From assembly GCA_946408355.1 (NCBI GenBank), contig CAMJRX010000002.1, positions 44,154 to 108,153 on the forward strand: a stretch of 64,000 bases of DNA, in the 5' to 3' direction. Both the position numbers and the translations under genes were made by a program. Positions 15,655 through 23,203 of this stretch are shown piece by piece (position 1 is the first letter of the stretch; each line of letters begins with the position of its first letter). A model generated the notes under the pieces. That model did no database searches, had not been told where the DNA came from, and saw only the letters and a program-made list of their open reading frames with translations. The stretch comes from an uncultured Selenomonadales bacterium (GTDB lineage Bacteria > Bacillota > Negativicutes > Selenomonadales > Selenomonadaceae).

Positions 15655-16827
15655 TCAATTCAAAGCAATTCTTGCATACTCGTCAAGCATGTCGGCAAAT
15701 GTCATGTGCCCGCGCTCGTTCGCCTTAGACTTGCCGATAATTTTAATCGTCGCGTCGTAAATCGCGGACTCAACGCTACCGGGAACTAAATTTTCCCAGT
15801 TCTTATAATCGTAGGCTCGCTCGTTAATTGCATTTTGCGGACGCCCGAAAACTTCCAGCTCGCAGAGGAATTGGATTTGTTGAGTTTTTGGACGCAAATA
15901 ATAATGCTCCAAAACGTAACTTTGCTGACGGAGAACTTTTATATCTTCAGGCGAATATTGATAGCCCTTTTCTCGTGCCAACGCGATTTGCGCTCTGAAA
16001 TTATCTGCGCCGTAATAAGCCATGTCGTCATCAAGTTGTTTTGGCTCGCGCTCAATCATACGAACCCAAACATCCGCCATATACTCATTAGCCATATACG
16101 GCATTCTCTTCCATTGCACAGAAGTTTTATCCAAATAATAAATGTACGTGTCGTCGACTGCCAACTTGATGAAACGCGGCTTTAGAATTTTTAAATCCGA
16201 TTGCACCGGCGCACTACTGCTTGACGGGAAATATCGCCGCGCAGGTTTTTCCGCAAGTGTTGATTCGGGCGATGGTTGAACGATTACAGCCGGCTCGTTA
16301 ATAGGTTCTTGTACATCGGAAATATTTGTCGGGTGCTCAAACGGTCGATTAGTTTCTATTGGCGGCAAAGACTCAATAGTCGGCTCCTCAATCGGTGTGG
16401 TTGGCTTAGGTTCAACTTTTGGTTGTTGCGTAGGCGGATTTTGCGCAGGAATTTTGCTAACGTCGTTAAAAATCAATACGTCGCCAAAATTTTCGTCGTC
16501 GGCTTCGGGTTGTTCAATCGGTTTAGTTGGCGGCTCGTCTTTAGGCTTTACAACTTCGGGTTCGGCGGTCGGCTTTTCTACAGGCGGCTTTTCTACAGGC
16601 GGTTTTTCTACAGGCGGTTTTTCTGCAGGTAATTTTTCTGCAGGAGGTTTTGGCGCGGGCGTATCGACTTTTTTCGGTGCAGGCTTTTTAACTTTTTTTG
16701 ACGCGGTTGACTCTGCCTCGTCCTCGAATTCGCCGCCGAAAATTACAATATCATCGTCCGCTGAAACTTGCGGCGCATTCATCAGCAACGCGAGAACCGC
16801 CGCGCTTGTTATCAATTTTTTTCTCAC
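15655..16827 (-). CDS. Secreted proline-rich repeat protein of unknown function
   Basis: A 390-residue exported protein. A signal peptide (MRKKLITSAAVLALLMNAP, then QVSADD) is followed by a low-complexity region rich in Pro, Lys and Glu (about residues 45-110), including tandem PPVEKPPVEK five-residue repeats, then acidic and Pro-rich linkers to about residue 195. The C-terminal ~190 residues form a separate globular domain (FIKLAVDDTYIYYLDKTSVQ, then WVRMIERE) that resembles, in its theme of measured variables and reporter strands, the small secreted protein at 33193-33699; I cannot name the family. The Pro/Lys region may span cell wall or periplasm. Start is GTG, with GGGGAA upstream, one base after the rsmG stop. 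Confidence 0.8.
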   Translation of the reverse strand: MRKKLITSAAVLALLMNAPQVSADDDIVIFGGEFEDEAESTASKKVKKPAPKKVDTPAPKPPAEKLPAEKPPVEKPPVEKPPVEKPTAEPEVVKPKDEPPTKPIEQPEADDENFGDVLIFNDVSKIPAQNPPTQQPKVEPKPTTPIEEPTIESLPPIETNRPFEHPTNISDVQEPINEPAVIVQPSPESTLAEKPARRYFPSSSSAPVQSDLKILKPRFIKLAVDDTYIYYLDKTSVQWKRMPYMANEYMADVWVRMIEREPKQLDDDMAYYGADNFRAQIALAREKGYQYSPEDIKVLRQQSYVLEHYYLRPKTQQIQFLCELEVFGRPQNAINERAYDYKNWENLVPGSVESAIYDATIKIIGKSKANERGHMTFADMLDEYARIALN

Positions 16828-16828
16828 G

Positions 16829-17536
16829 TTAATTCCCCATTCCCAAATTTTTAGTTCTAATTACATTTTCACGACGTGGAAATTTATTTGGTGTAGATTT
16901 TTTCTTGTCAATGTAAATTACGGCTCGTGAATCGTCAAGCGTCGGCAATTTTATTTCACGAATGATAATTTCTCCGCTGCCCAAAATTTTGATTGCCGCT
17001 CGTGCCTCGTCCAGTTCCTCACGGAAATTTTTGCCTTTTAACGCGACGAATTTTCCGCCGACTTTTACGAAGGGTAAACAATATTCCGCCAAAATATTCA
17101 ATCGTGCGACGGCTCGCGAAGTCACAACGTCGAATTGTTCACGAAAAATTTTTTGCCGTGCAAGCTCTTCTGCTCGTCCGTGAAAAATTTCTACGCCGTT
17201 AAGCTCCAATTCTGCGACGACTCGTTTTAAAAATTCCACGCGCTTATTTAGCGAATCAATCAGACAGAATTTTATTTGCGGGCGGAAAATTTTCAACGGT
17301 ATTGCAGGAAAACCCGCGCCCGTTCCAATGTCGGCAATACGTTCGACGCCGTGAAAAAATTTTTCGTCCCACGCGCTCAACGAATCAATTATGTGTTTGA
17401 TTGCGAACTCGTGCGGCTCGGTTATCGTCGTCAAGTTCATTACGCGATTTTGTTCAATAATCAGCCGATAAAACTTTTCGCAAAGGTCAATCTGCGCGTC
17501 GTTCAATCCGAATCGTTTCAACTCGCCGCGAAACAT
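16829..17536 (-). CDS. rsmG: 16S rRNA (guanine-527-N7)-methyltransferase RsmG
   Basis: RsmG (GidB) methylates G527 in 16S rRNA using AdoMet. The 235-residue product has the family core: NLTTITEPHEFAIKHIIDSL (about residues 33-52), AdoMet loop VERIADIGTGAGFPAIPLKI, VVTSRAVARL and VGGKFVALKG. I chose ATG 17536 because GGAG lies about eight bases upstream and the protein then begins MFRGELKRFGL, the usual family start; an upstream frame adds 16 unconserved residues. The secreted Pro-rich gene follows after one base. Confidence 0.95.
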   Translation of the reverse strand: MFRGELKRFGLNDAQIDLCEKFYRLIIEQNRVMNLTTITEPHEFAIKHIIDSLSAWDEKFFHGVERIADIGTGAGFPAIPLKIFRPQIKFCLIDSLNKRVEFLKRVVAELELNGVEIFHGRAEELARQKIFREQFDVVTSRAVARLNILAEYCLPFVKVGGKFVALKGKNFREELDEARAAIKILGSGEIIIREIKLPTLDDSRAVIYIDKKKSTPNKFPRRENVIRTKNLGMGN

Positions 17537-17578
17537 TTTAATCATCTCCATAAATATTTTAGCCGCCTTGCAGAAACT

Positions 17579-17608
17579 TTGCAAGCTAAAGTATATTTCT
17601 GTTATAAT
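17579..17608 (+). promoter_or_regulatory. Probable promoter of hisC
   Basis: TTGCAA (17579-17584), 18-base spacer, perfect TATAAT (17603-17608), 28 bases before the hisC ATG. Lies in the rsmG-hisC divergent gap. Confidence 0.6.
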
Positions 17609-17636
17609 CTAAAAAAATTCTAAAGAGGTTTTGCAA

Positions 17637-18698
17637 ATGCTCAATTACCGAAACGAACTGGAAAAAATGCCGTCATATGACGGAGTGGAAAAAAGTTATC
17701 GGATAAAAGTCAACGCGAACGAATCGACGATGAATTTGCCGCCGTTGGTTGAAGAGCGCGTGATTAATCGGCTGGCGTTGCTGGCGTTCAATCGCTACCC
17801 GAATGCGGAATATTATTCGCTGGTCGAACAAATTGCTAAAAATTTTTCCGTCGACATGTCGCAAGTTTTATTGGGCGGCGGCTCCAGCGAAATTATCGAA
17901 AAAGTTTTTCACGCATTTGGCGGCGCGTGGCACAAAGTCGTTTATCCGCAACCGAGCTTTTCCATGTACAAAATCTACGCAAAAGCGGCTGACGCGGAAG
18001 GAATTCCTTTTGACTTAGACGAGAAATTTAATCTTAACGTCGACGAGTTCATTAAAAAAATCCGTGAAGTCAATGCAAGCCTCGCTGTCGTCTGCAACCC
18101 GAATAATCCGACTGGTAATGTCTTGACGCCCGCGCAGGTCGAAAAAATTGCCGCATCGATTGATTGCGCATTTTTGCTTGACGAGGCTTATGTTGAGTTC
18201 TACGGAAAATCGGCGGTTAATCTCGTTAAAAGATATTCAAACTTAATTGTCGCACGAACTTTTTCTAAAGCTTACGGTATGGCGGGTGCTCGCGTCGGCT
18301 ACATGATTGCCCAGCCTGAAGTTACACGCATGATTAACAAAACTTTTATGCCTTATCACATGAACGTTTTGACATTGGCGGCGGCGGATATTGTTTATCA
18401 AATGCGCGACGAATTTGTTCCGCGTCTGCAAATGATAATCGCCGAACGCAAACGCATGAGTGAACGTCTTAAAAAAATTCGCGGCGTCGAGATTTTTCCG
18501 TCGGAGGCAAATTTTATTTTGATTCGGCTTGCCCGCGCAGAAGAACTTAAAAATTATTTGGAGTCGCTAGACATTGGCATAAGATATTTTTCGCCGAGCG
18601 CGTTTGGACTAAAAAATTGCTTGCGAATATCAATCGGCACGCGAATTGAGAACGATGAAGTTTTCGGCGCAATAAAAAATTTCTTGGAGGCAAAGTGA
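17637..18698 (+). CDS. hisC: Histidinol-phosphate aminotransferase
   Basis: HisC is a PLP-dependent fold-type I enzyme that transaminates imidazole-acetol phosphate with glutamate in histidine synthesis; close relatives act on aromatic amino acids. The 353-residue product has KVNANESTMNLPP near the start, GGGSSEIIEKVF, CNPNNPTGNVL, FLLDEAYVEF, and the PLP-lysine motif RTFSKAYGMAGARVGY (Lys about 216). ATG 17637 is preferred because GAGGT (17625-17629) is seven bases upstream; a TTG at 17631 is too close. hisB follows about 110 bases later. Confidence 0.93.
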   Translation: MLNYRNELEKMPSYDGVEKSYRIKVNANESTMNLPPLVEERVINRLALLAFNRYPNAEYYSLVEQIAKNFSVDMSQVLLGGGSSEIIEKVFHAFGGAWHKVVYPQPSFSMYKIYAKAADAEGIPFDLDEKFNLNVDEFIKKIREVNASLAVVCNPNNPTGNVLTPAQVEKIAASIDCAFLLDEAYVEFYGKSAVNLVKRYSNLIVARTFSKAYGMAGARVGYMIAQPEVTRMINKTFMPYHMNVLTLAAADIVYQMRDEFVPRLQMIIAERKRMSERLKKIRGVEIFPSEANFILIRLARAEELKNYLESLDIGIRYFSPSAFGLKNCLRISIGTRIENDEVFGAIKNFLEAK

Positions 18699-18708
18699 CG
18701 TTGCCTCC
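18686..18708 (+). other. Perfect inverted repeat across the hisC stop codon
   Basis: GGAGGCAA (18686-18693) and TTGCCTCC (18701-18708) are perfect 8-base arms with a 7-base loop containing the hisC stop. No U-tract follows, so it is not a standard terminator; it could stabilise the 3' end of hisC or attenuate read-through into hisB. Confidence 0.5.
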
Positions 18709-18807
18709 AGCGGGCGCGATTGACATTACGAAAATTTTCAGCAAATCACCGCGTCCATACACAACGCATGCGCATTGCTAGCATAAAATTTTGGAGGGAA
18801 TATTAAA

Positions 18808-19392
18808 TTGAGAATCGGAAAAATAAATCGTGCGACAAATGAAACCCGCGTCGACGTTGAAATAAATCTTGACGGCGGCGGTAAAGCGGAAATTTCGTCG
18901 GGCGTTGGCTTTTTTAATCACATGCTGAACTTATTCGCGGCGCACGGACAATTCGACTTAAAAGTTATCTGCGCGGGCGATTTGGAAGTTGACGGACACC
19001 ACAGCATAGAGGACATTGGCATTTCGTTAGGCGCTGCGTTAAAGGCGGCTTTGGACGACAAGCGCGGCATTACTCGCTACGGAACTTTTTTCTTACCGAT
19101 GGACGAAACTTTAGCGTTAGTAAGTTTGGACATCAGTGGGCGGCCGTTTTTAGTCTGCGAAATCGGCGAACTTGCACCTATGATTGGCGACTTTGACACG
19201 GAACTTGTTGAAGAATTTTTGCGTGCATTCGCTTTTAACGCGGGAATAACTTTGCACGTCAAAATTCTTTACGGAAAAAATTCTCATCATAAAGTTGAAG
19301 CGATTTTTAAGGCATTGGGACACGCGCTGAAAACCGCTGTCACTATCGACGAAAAGATTAAGGGCGTCCCCTCAACGAAGGGCACTCTTTAA
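18808..19392 (+). CDS. hisB: Imidazoleglycerol-phosphate dehydratase
   Basis: HisB dehydrates imidazole glycerol phosphate in histidine synthesis, using two manganese ions. The 194-residue single-domain protein has all metal-binding motifs: GFFNHMLNLFAAHGQFDL (about residues 34-51), DGHHSIEDIGISLG (about 66-79), and ILYGKNSHHKVEAIFKALG (about 153-171). Start TTG 18808 with GGAGGG upstream; the protein begins MRIGKINRATNETRVDV. Together with hisC it forms a two-gene histidine unit; other his genes are not in the window. Confidence 0.95.
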   Translation: MRIGKINRATNETRVDVEINLDGGGKAEISSGVGFFNHMLNLFAAHGQFDLKVICAGDLEVDGHHSIEDIGISLGAALKAALDDKRGITRYGTFFLPMDETLALVSLDISGRPFLVCEIGELAPMIGDFDTELVEEFLRAFAFNAGITLHVKILYGKNSHHKVEAIFKALGHALKTAVTIDEKIKGVPSTKGTL

Positions 19393-19451
19393 AGTATAAA
19401 AAATTTGAAGACTATAGAAAAAATTCGCTACAGAAAATCGGTTGGAATTAG

Positions 19452-19477
19452 AACGGAGCCTTAATGCTCTGTTTTTT
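19452..19477 (+). terminator. Intrinsic terminator after hisB
   Basis: AACGGAGC (19452-19459), loop CTTAAT, GCTCTGTT (19466-19473, one G-U pair), then a T-run. Confidence 0.75.
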
Positions 19478-19478
19478 A

Positions 19479-19506
19479 TTGCACTTAAAAATTTCTTTGC
19501 TATAAT
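19479..19506 (+). promoter_or_regulatory. Probable promoter of the RmlD-like gene
   Basis: TTGCAC (19479-19484), 16-base spacer, TATAAT (19501-19506), about 49 bases before the ATG. Directly follows the hisB terminator. Confidence 0.6.
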
Positions 19507-19554
19507 CGGCACAAGTTGATTAATTTTTATTTTAAAACATGGAGGAATTTACAA

Positions 19555-20394
19555 ATGATTTTAGTCACAGGTATAACAGGACAACTCGGTTTTGACGTTT
19601 TAAAGGAACTCAAACAACGCGGCGAAGACGTTATCGGAACAACGCGCAAGGAAATTGACTTGACGACAGAAAAGGGCGCGAAAAATTTTATCCTCGCCAA
19701 AAAACCCGATACGGTGATTCACTGCGCGGCTTACACTGCAGTTGACAAGGCGGAAAGCGAATCGGAACTTGCGCTGACTGTCAATGGATTTGGCACTCGT
19801 TGGATAGCGGAGGCATGCCGCAAAGTCGGCACGAAGATGATTTATATCAGCACCGATTACGTCTTCGGCGGCGACGGAAGAACACCTTACGAAGTGCACG
19901 ACGAAAAAAATCCCGTCAACGTCTACGGGCGGAGTAAACTTTTGGGCGAGGACGCTGTTAGCGCGATTCTTGAGCAACACTTTATTGTTCGTGTGAGCTG
20001 GGTTTTCGGCATTAATGGAAAAAATTTTGTTAAGACTATGTTGCGCCTCGCAGAAACTAAAAATAAATTGAACGTTGTTAACGACCAAATCGGTAGCCCA
20101 ACTTACACCGTCGACTTGGCGAAACTTTTAGCTGATATGGCGGCAACAGAAAAATTTGGCATTTATCACGCAAGCAACGAAGGTTTTTGTTCGTGGGCAG
20201 ATTTTGCGCGAGAAATTTTTGAACAAGCTGGACTTGACGTTAAAGTTGAGGGCATTCCGACGATAGAATATCCGACACCTGCGCGGCGTCCGTTTAATTC
20301 GCGGCTTAGTAAAAAATCACTCGACGAGGCAGGCTTTAATCGACTGCCTGCTTGGCAAGACGCCGTTAAAAGATTTTTATCTGAAATTAAGTAG
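19555..20394 (+). CDS. rfbD: dTDP-4-dehydrorhamnose reductase (RmlD/RfbD-like)
   Basis: A 279-residue NAD(P)H-dependent short-chain reductase of the RmlD family, which makes dTDP-L-rhamnose, a surface polysaccharide precursor. Rossmann motif MILVTGITGQLGFDVLKEL at the N-terminus, HCAAYTAVDKAE, YISTDYVFGGDG, YGRSKLLGE (YxxxK catalytic pair) and the typical substrate loop NDQIGSPTYTVDLA. ATG 19555 is chosen for GGAGGA upstream; an earlier in-frame start adds 13 unconserved residues. It stands alone: rfbA, B and C are not in the window. Confidence 0.9.
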   Translation: MILVTGITGQLGFDVLKELKQRGEDVIGTTRKEIDLTTEKGAKNFILAKKPDTVIHCAAYTAVDKAESESELALTVNGFGTRWIAEACRKVGTKMIYISTDYVFGGDGRTPYEVHDEKNPVNVYGRSKLLGEDAVSAILEQHFIVRVSWVFGINGKNFVKTMLRLAETKNKLNVVNDQIGSPTYTVDLAKLLADMAATEKFGIYHASNEGFCSWADFAREIFEQAGLDVKVEGIPTIEYPTPARRPFNSRLSKKSLDEAGFNRLPAWQDAVKRFLSEIK

Positions 20395-20447
20395 TATTCT
20401 TTTGATTGACGCCATAATCTAAGTAAGATATAATCGCCGCAAATGAT

Positions 20448-20855
20448 TCATAAAAATTTCATGCATTGACGGAGGATAACGAACATGTGCGGGATTAATA
20501 ATCTCCAGACAATTAAAGCAAGCAAATACCACGCCGAAAGATACGGATTGACGATTGATAATATCCCCCATCCCCGCCACAAATATTTCACGAATTAGGA
20601 AAAATCCGTTTAGCAGAATAAATGCAATGAACAAATTCATAATCTGGAAGAAACTGCGCGAATGTTCACTTTTACTGAAATATACCGACACAAAAACGAA
20701 CGCCGGCATATGAAACATATAAATCGCATCGACTAAAGCATTATTGAGCAGCGAATTCTGCAGATTGAAGAGGCAATGAGCAAAACAACAAGAATAATCA
20801 AGAAACCTTTTATATTATCCCAATAAGCTGAGCGAAAAACATTTTCAGTAGCCAA
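20448..20855 (-). pseudogene. Degraded acyltransferase-3 family gene (N-terminal fragment, two frameshifts)
   Basis: A TTG at 20855 with GAGGAGGG upstream opens a frame reading YWDNIKGFLIILVV, the start of membrane acyltransferase-3 / fucose acetylase-like proteins. One base is missing in a T-run (near 20785). In the shifted frame the protein continues AHCLFNLQNSLLNN, then VDAIYMFHMPAFVFVS, the family motif with its FHMPxF core. A second shift near 20545-20560 restores similarity as NPYLSAWYLLALIVWRLL, ending at a stop at 20448. Only about 135 of the usual ~340 residues remain. The pieces are individually recognisable, so decay is recent; sequencing error could explain one shift but not the missing C-terminal half. 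Confidence 0.75.
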
Positions 20856-20908
20856 AGCATATTCCCTCCTCAAAATAATTGAACGCGAATTTCTTTCGTT
20901 CCCACGTT

Positions 20909-23125
20909 TTAATTTAAAGCAAAAATCGCTTGTCCAATACAAATTCCGCCGTCATTAGGTGGAATCAGTTCGTGGCGCAAAATTTTTAGCCCGCGATATT
21001 GTAATTTGGAAAATACCAGCGAACTCAATAACGAATTTTGAAATACTCCGCCGCTCAATACGACGGTTTTTATTTTTGTCCGTTCTCTAAGCTCAAAAAC
21101 AATTTCAGCTGTCATTTCAGCAAGTAAATCGTGGAATAATCTTGCTAAATCGCAAATATTTTCTCCAGCAAGCCGCCGATTTAATATCTCGCTAAAAATT
21201 TCGTTCGTATCTTTAAAATCTGCGCGGAATTTTTTATTTGAACGCTCTGCAAGTGCTTGTAAACGCATAGCCGCTTCGCCCTCGTAACTTGAGAATTTGC
21301 AAATGTCCAAAACCGCCGCGATTGCGTCAAAAAGTCTGCCAACACTCGTTGAACGCACACAATTTATATTATTGTCGAGTAAAAATTTTACGCCGCGCAG
21401 ATTCTTTTCGTCAGCAAGATTTAATTTGCGTGCAATGTCAAGATTTTTTATAAAAGCAAGCGCAATTCGCCAGCCTTCTCGCGCAGATTTATCGCCACCA
21501 GCTTGAATGAAACTTTTAATCGAATTTACGCGCTCAAAATTTTTCGTATCGCAAATAAAAAATTCACCGCCCCAAATTGTGCCGTCCAAGCCGTAGCCCG
21601 TGCCGTCAAAAGCCACGCCAATAACTTCGCCGCCAAAATTATTCTCCGCCATGCAACTTAAAACGTGTGCATAGTGATGTTGAATTTTTATCAAGGGAAC
21701 GTTCAATTCCTTAGAAATTTTTTCGGCAAGCGCGGTCGTCTGATAGCGCGGGTGCATGTCGCAAGCAATAATTTCCGGTTTAATTTCCAAAAGGTCGCTC
21801 ATGCGCCGAATTGAACTTTCCAAAACGGCAATTGTGCGCAAATCGCCAACGTTGCCGATATAGGGCGAGGCGTAAAACAAATTATTTTTTGCGAGGCAAA
21901 AAGTATTTTTAAGTTCGCCGCCAATCGCCAGTACAGATTTTTTACTGTTTGAATCAAAAAAAATTGGCAACGGAGCATAACCACGACTGCGCCGAATCAT
22001 TGACGTGCGATTATCTATAAAATCCATGACGGAATCATCTGCGCGGAGCAAAATTTTTCTGTTGTGGCTCAAAATCGCGTCGCAGTAGTCGAAATTTTTA
22101 ATGGCGTCGTCATCATCAATCGTAATCGGCACGCCAGAAGGATTACCGCTCGTCATAATCAATGCGTCGGGAAAATTCGTAAGTTCGTCGGGGAAATAGA
22201 AGATAAGCAAATGCAAAGGCGTATAAGGCAACATAACGCCGAGTTTATTAATATTTGGCGCGACATTTTCGGCGATTGAACCAAATTTTTTTTGCAAAAG
22301 TACGATTGGTTTCTGTGGACTGTCCAAAAAAGTTTTTTCAACGTAAGATAAAAAACATTCGCGCTTAACGGCAGAAATATTTTTGAACATGACGGCAAAA
22401 GGTTTAGTCGGGCGAGTTTTTGAGTTGCGCAGACGTTGAACGGCAGAAAAATTTTTTGCGTCGCAAGCCAAATGAAAGCCGCCAATACCCTTTATCGCGA
22501 CAATGCCGCCCGTTGCCAAAATTTTCCGTGCAAATTTAATTGCGTCATGTCCGCGCAGATTTTTTCCGATTATATAAACTTCAGGACCGCAATCATTGCA
22601 GCAAATGGGTTGGGCGTCAAAGCGTCGCGAGGTCGGATTAAAATATTCTTCTGCGCAAGCGTCGCACATAGTAAATTCGCCCATTGAAGTGCGTTCACGG
22701 TCGTAAGGCATATTTTTTAAAATCGTTAGGCGAGGTCCGCAAGCCGTACAATTTATAAACGGGTGTAAATAGCGGCGGTCGTTTGAATTGAAAAGTTCAT
22801 CAGCGCATTTATCACAAATGGAAATGTCCGGCGAAACAAAAATATCTCCCGCCTCGTGAACGCTATTGATAATTTGGAAGTCGTCAAAGATTTTATCTGG
22901 CAAATTTTTAATGTCGACTTTTAGAATTGCAGAGCGCGGAGGATTTTTACTTTGGAGCGCAGATAAAAAATTTTTCAAATCATCTTCCGAACCTTGAGCA
23001 AAAATTTCGACGTAAGAGCCACGATTGGCAACGGTACCAACAATTTTATTCACGTCTGCAAGATTTTTTACGAACGGACGAAAGCCCACACCTTGAACAA
23101 TTCCAAAAATTTTTATGTTAAGCAA
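20909..23125 (-). CDS. hypF: [NiFe]-hydrogenase maturation carbamoyltransferase HypF
   Basis: HypF converts carbamoyl phosphate and passes the carbamoyl group to HypE, which makes the CN ligands of [NiFe] hydrogenase. The 738-residue protein has all domains in order: acylphosphatase (KIFGIVQGVGFRPFVKNLA, residues 4-22), two C-x2-C-x18-C-x2-C zinc fingers (about residues 105-180), YrdC/Sua5-like (IKGIGGFHLACDA about 208; MTSGNPSGVPI about 345) and Kae1-like (HHYAHVLSCMAE; GVAFDGTGYGLDGTIWGGEF; VVLSGGVFQN). ATG start. No other hyp or hydrogenase genes are in the window, so its partners lie elsewhere. Confidence 0.96.
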   Translation of the reverse strand: MLNIKIFGIVQGVGFRPFVKNLADVNKIVGTVANRGSYVEIFAQGSEDDLKNFLSALQSKNPPRSAILKVDIKNLPDKIFDDFQIINSVHEAGDIFVSPDISICDKCADELFNSNDRRYLHPFINCTACGPRLTILKNMPYDRERTSMGEFTMCDACAEEYFNPTSRRFDAQPICCNDCGPEVYIIGKNLRGHDAIKFARKILATGGIVAIKGIGGFHLACDAKNFSAVQRLRNSKTRPTKPFAVMFKNISAVKRECFLSYVEKTFLDSPQKPIVLLQKKFGSIAENVAPNINKLGVMLPYTPLHLLIFYFPDELTNFPDALIMTSGNPSGVPITIDDDDAIKNFDYCDAILSHNRKILLRADDSVMDFIDNRTSMIRRSRGYAPLPIFFDSNSKKSVLAIGGELKNTFCLAKNNLFYASPYIGNVGDLRTIAVLESSIRRMSDLLEIKPEIIACDMHPRYQTTALAEKISKELNVPLIKIQHHYAHVLSCMAENNFGGEVIGVAFDGTGYGLDGTIWGGEFFICDTKNFERVNSIKSFIQAGGDKSAREGWRIALAFIKNLDIARKLNLADEKNLRGVKFLLDNNINCVRSTSVGRLFDAIAAVLDICKFSSYEGEAAMRLQALAERSNKKFRADFKDTNEIFSEILNRRLAGENICDLARLFHDLLAEMTAEIVFELRERTKIKTVVLSGGVFQNSLLSSLVFSKLQYRGLKILRHELIPPNDGGICIGQAIFALN

Positions 23126-23154
23126 AATGATTCGCCTCCCGCGCAGATTTTAGC

Positions 23155-23179
23155 AAAAAAAATCCCGCCTTTCGACGAG
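23155..23179 (-). terminator. Intrinsic terminator after first RTX gene (GAAA-loop family)
   Basis: On the minus strand CTCGTC-GAAA-GGCGGG (23179-23164) forms a six-pair stem with G-U pairs, followed by a T-run. Near-identical copies follow the other two RTX genes. Confidence 0.75.
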
Positions 23180-23203
23180 AATTAAGCTGTTAATTTCTAG
23201 CTG

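Noticed and set aside
16276..16930. Plus-strand frames rich in Gly-Phe-Ser repeats (FSTGGFSTGG)
   Set aside because: Antisense of the PPVEK repeats of the secreted proline-rich gene.
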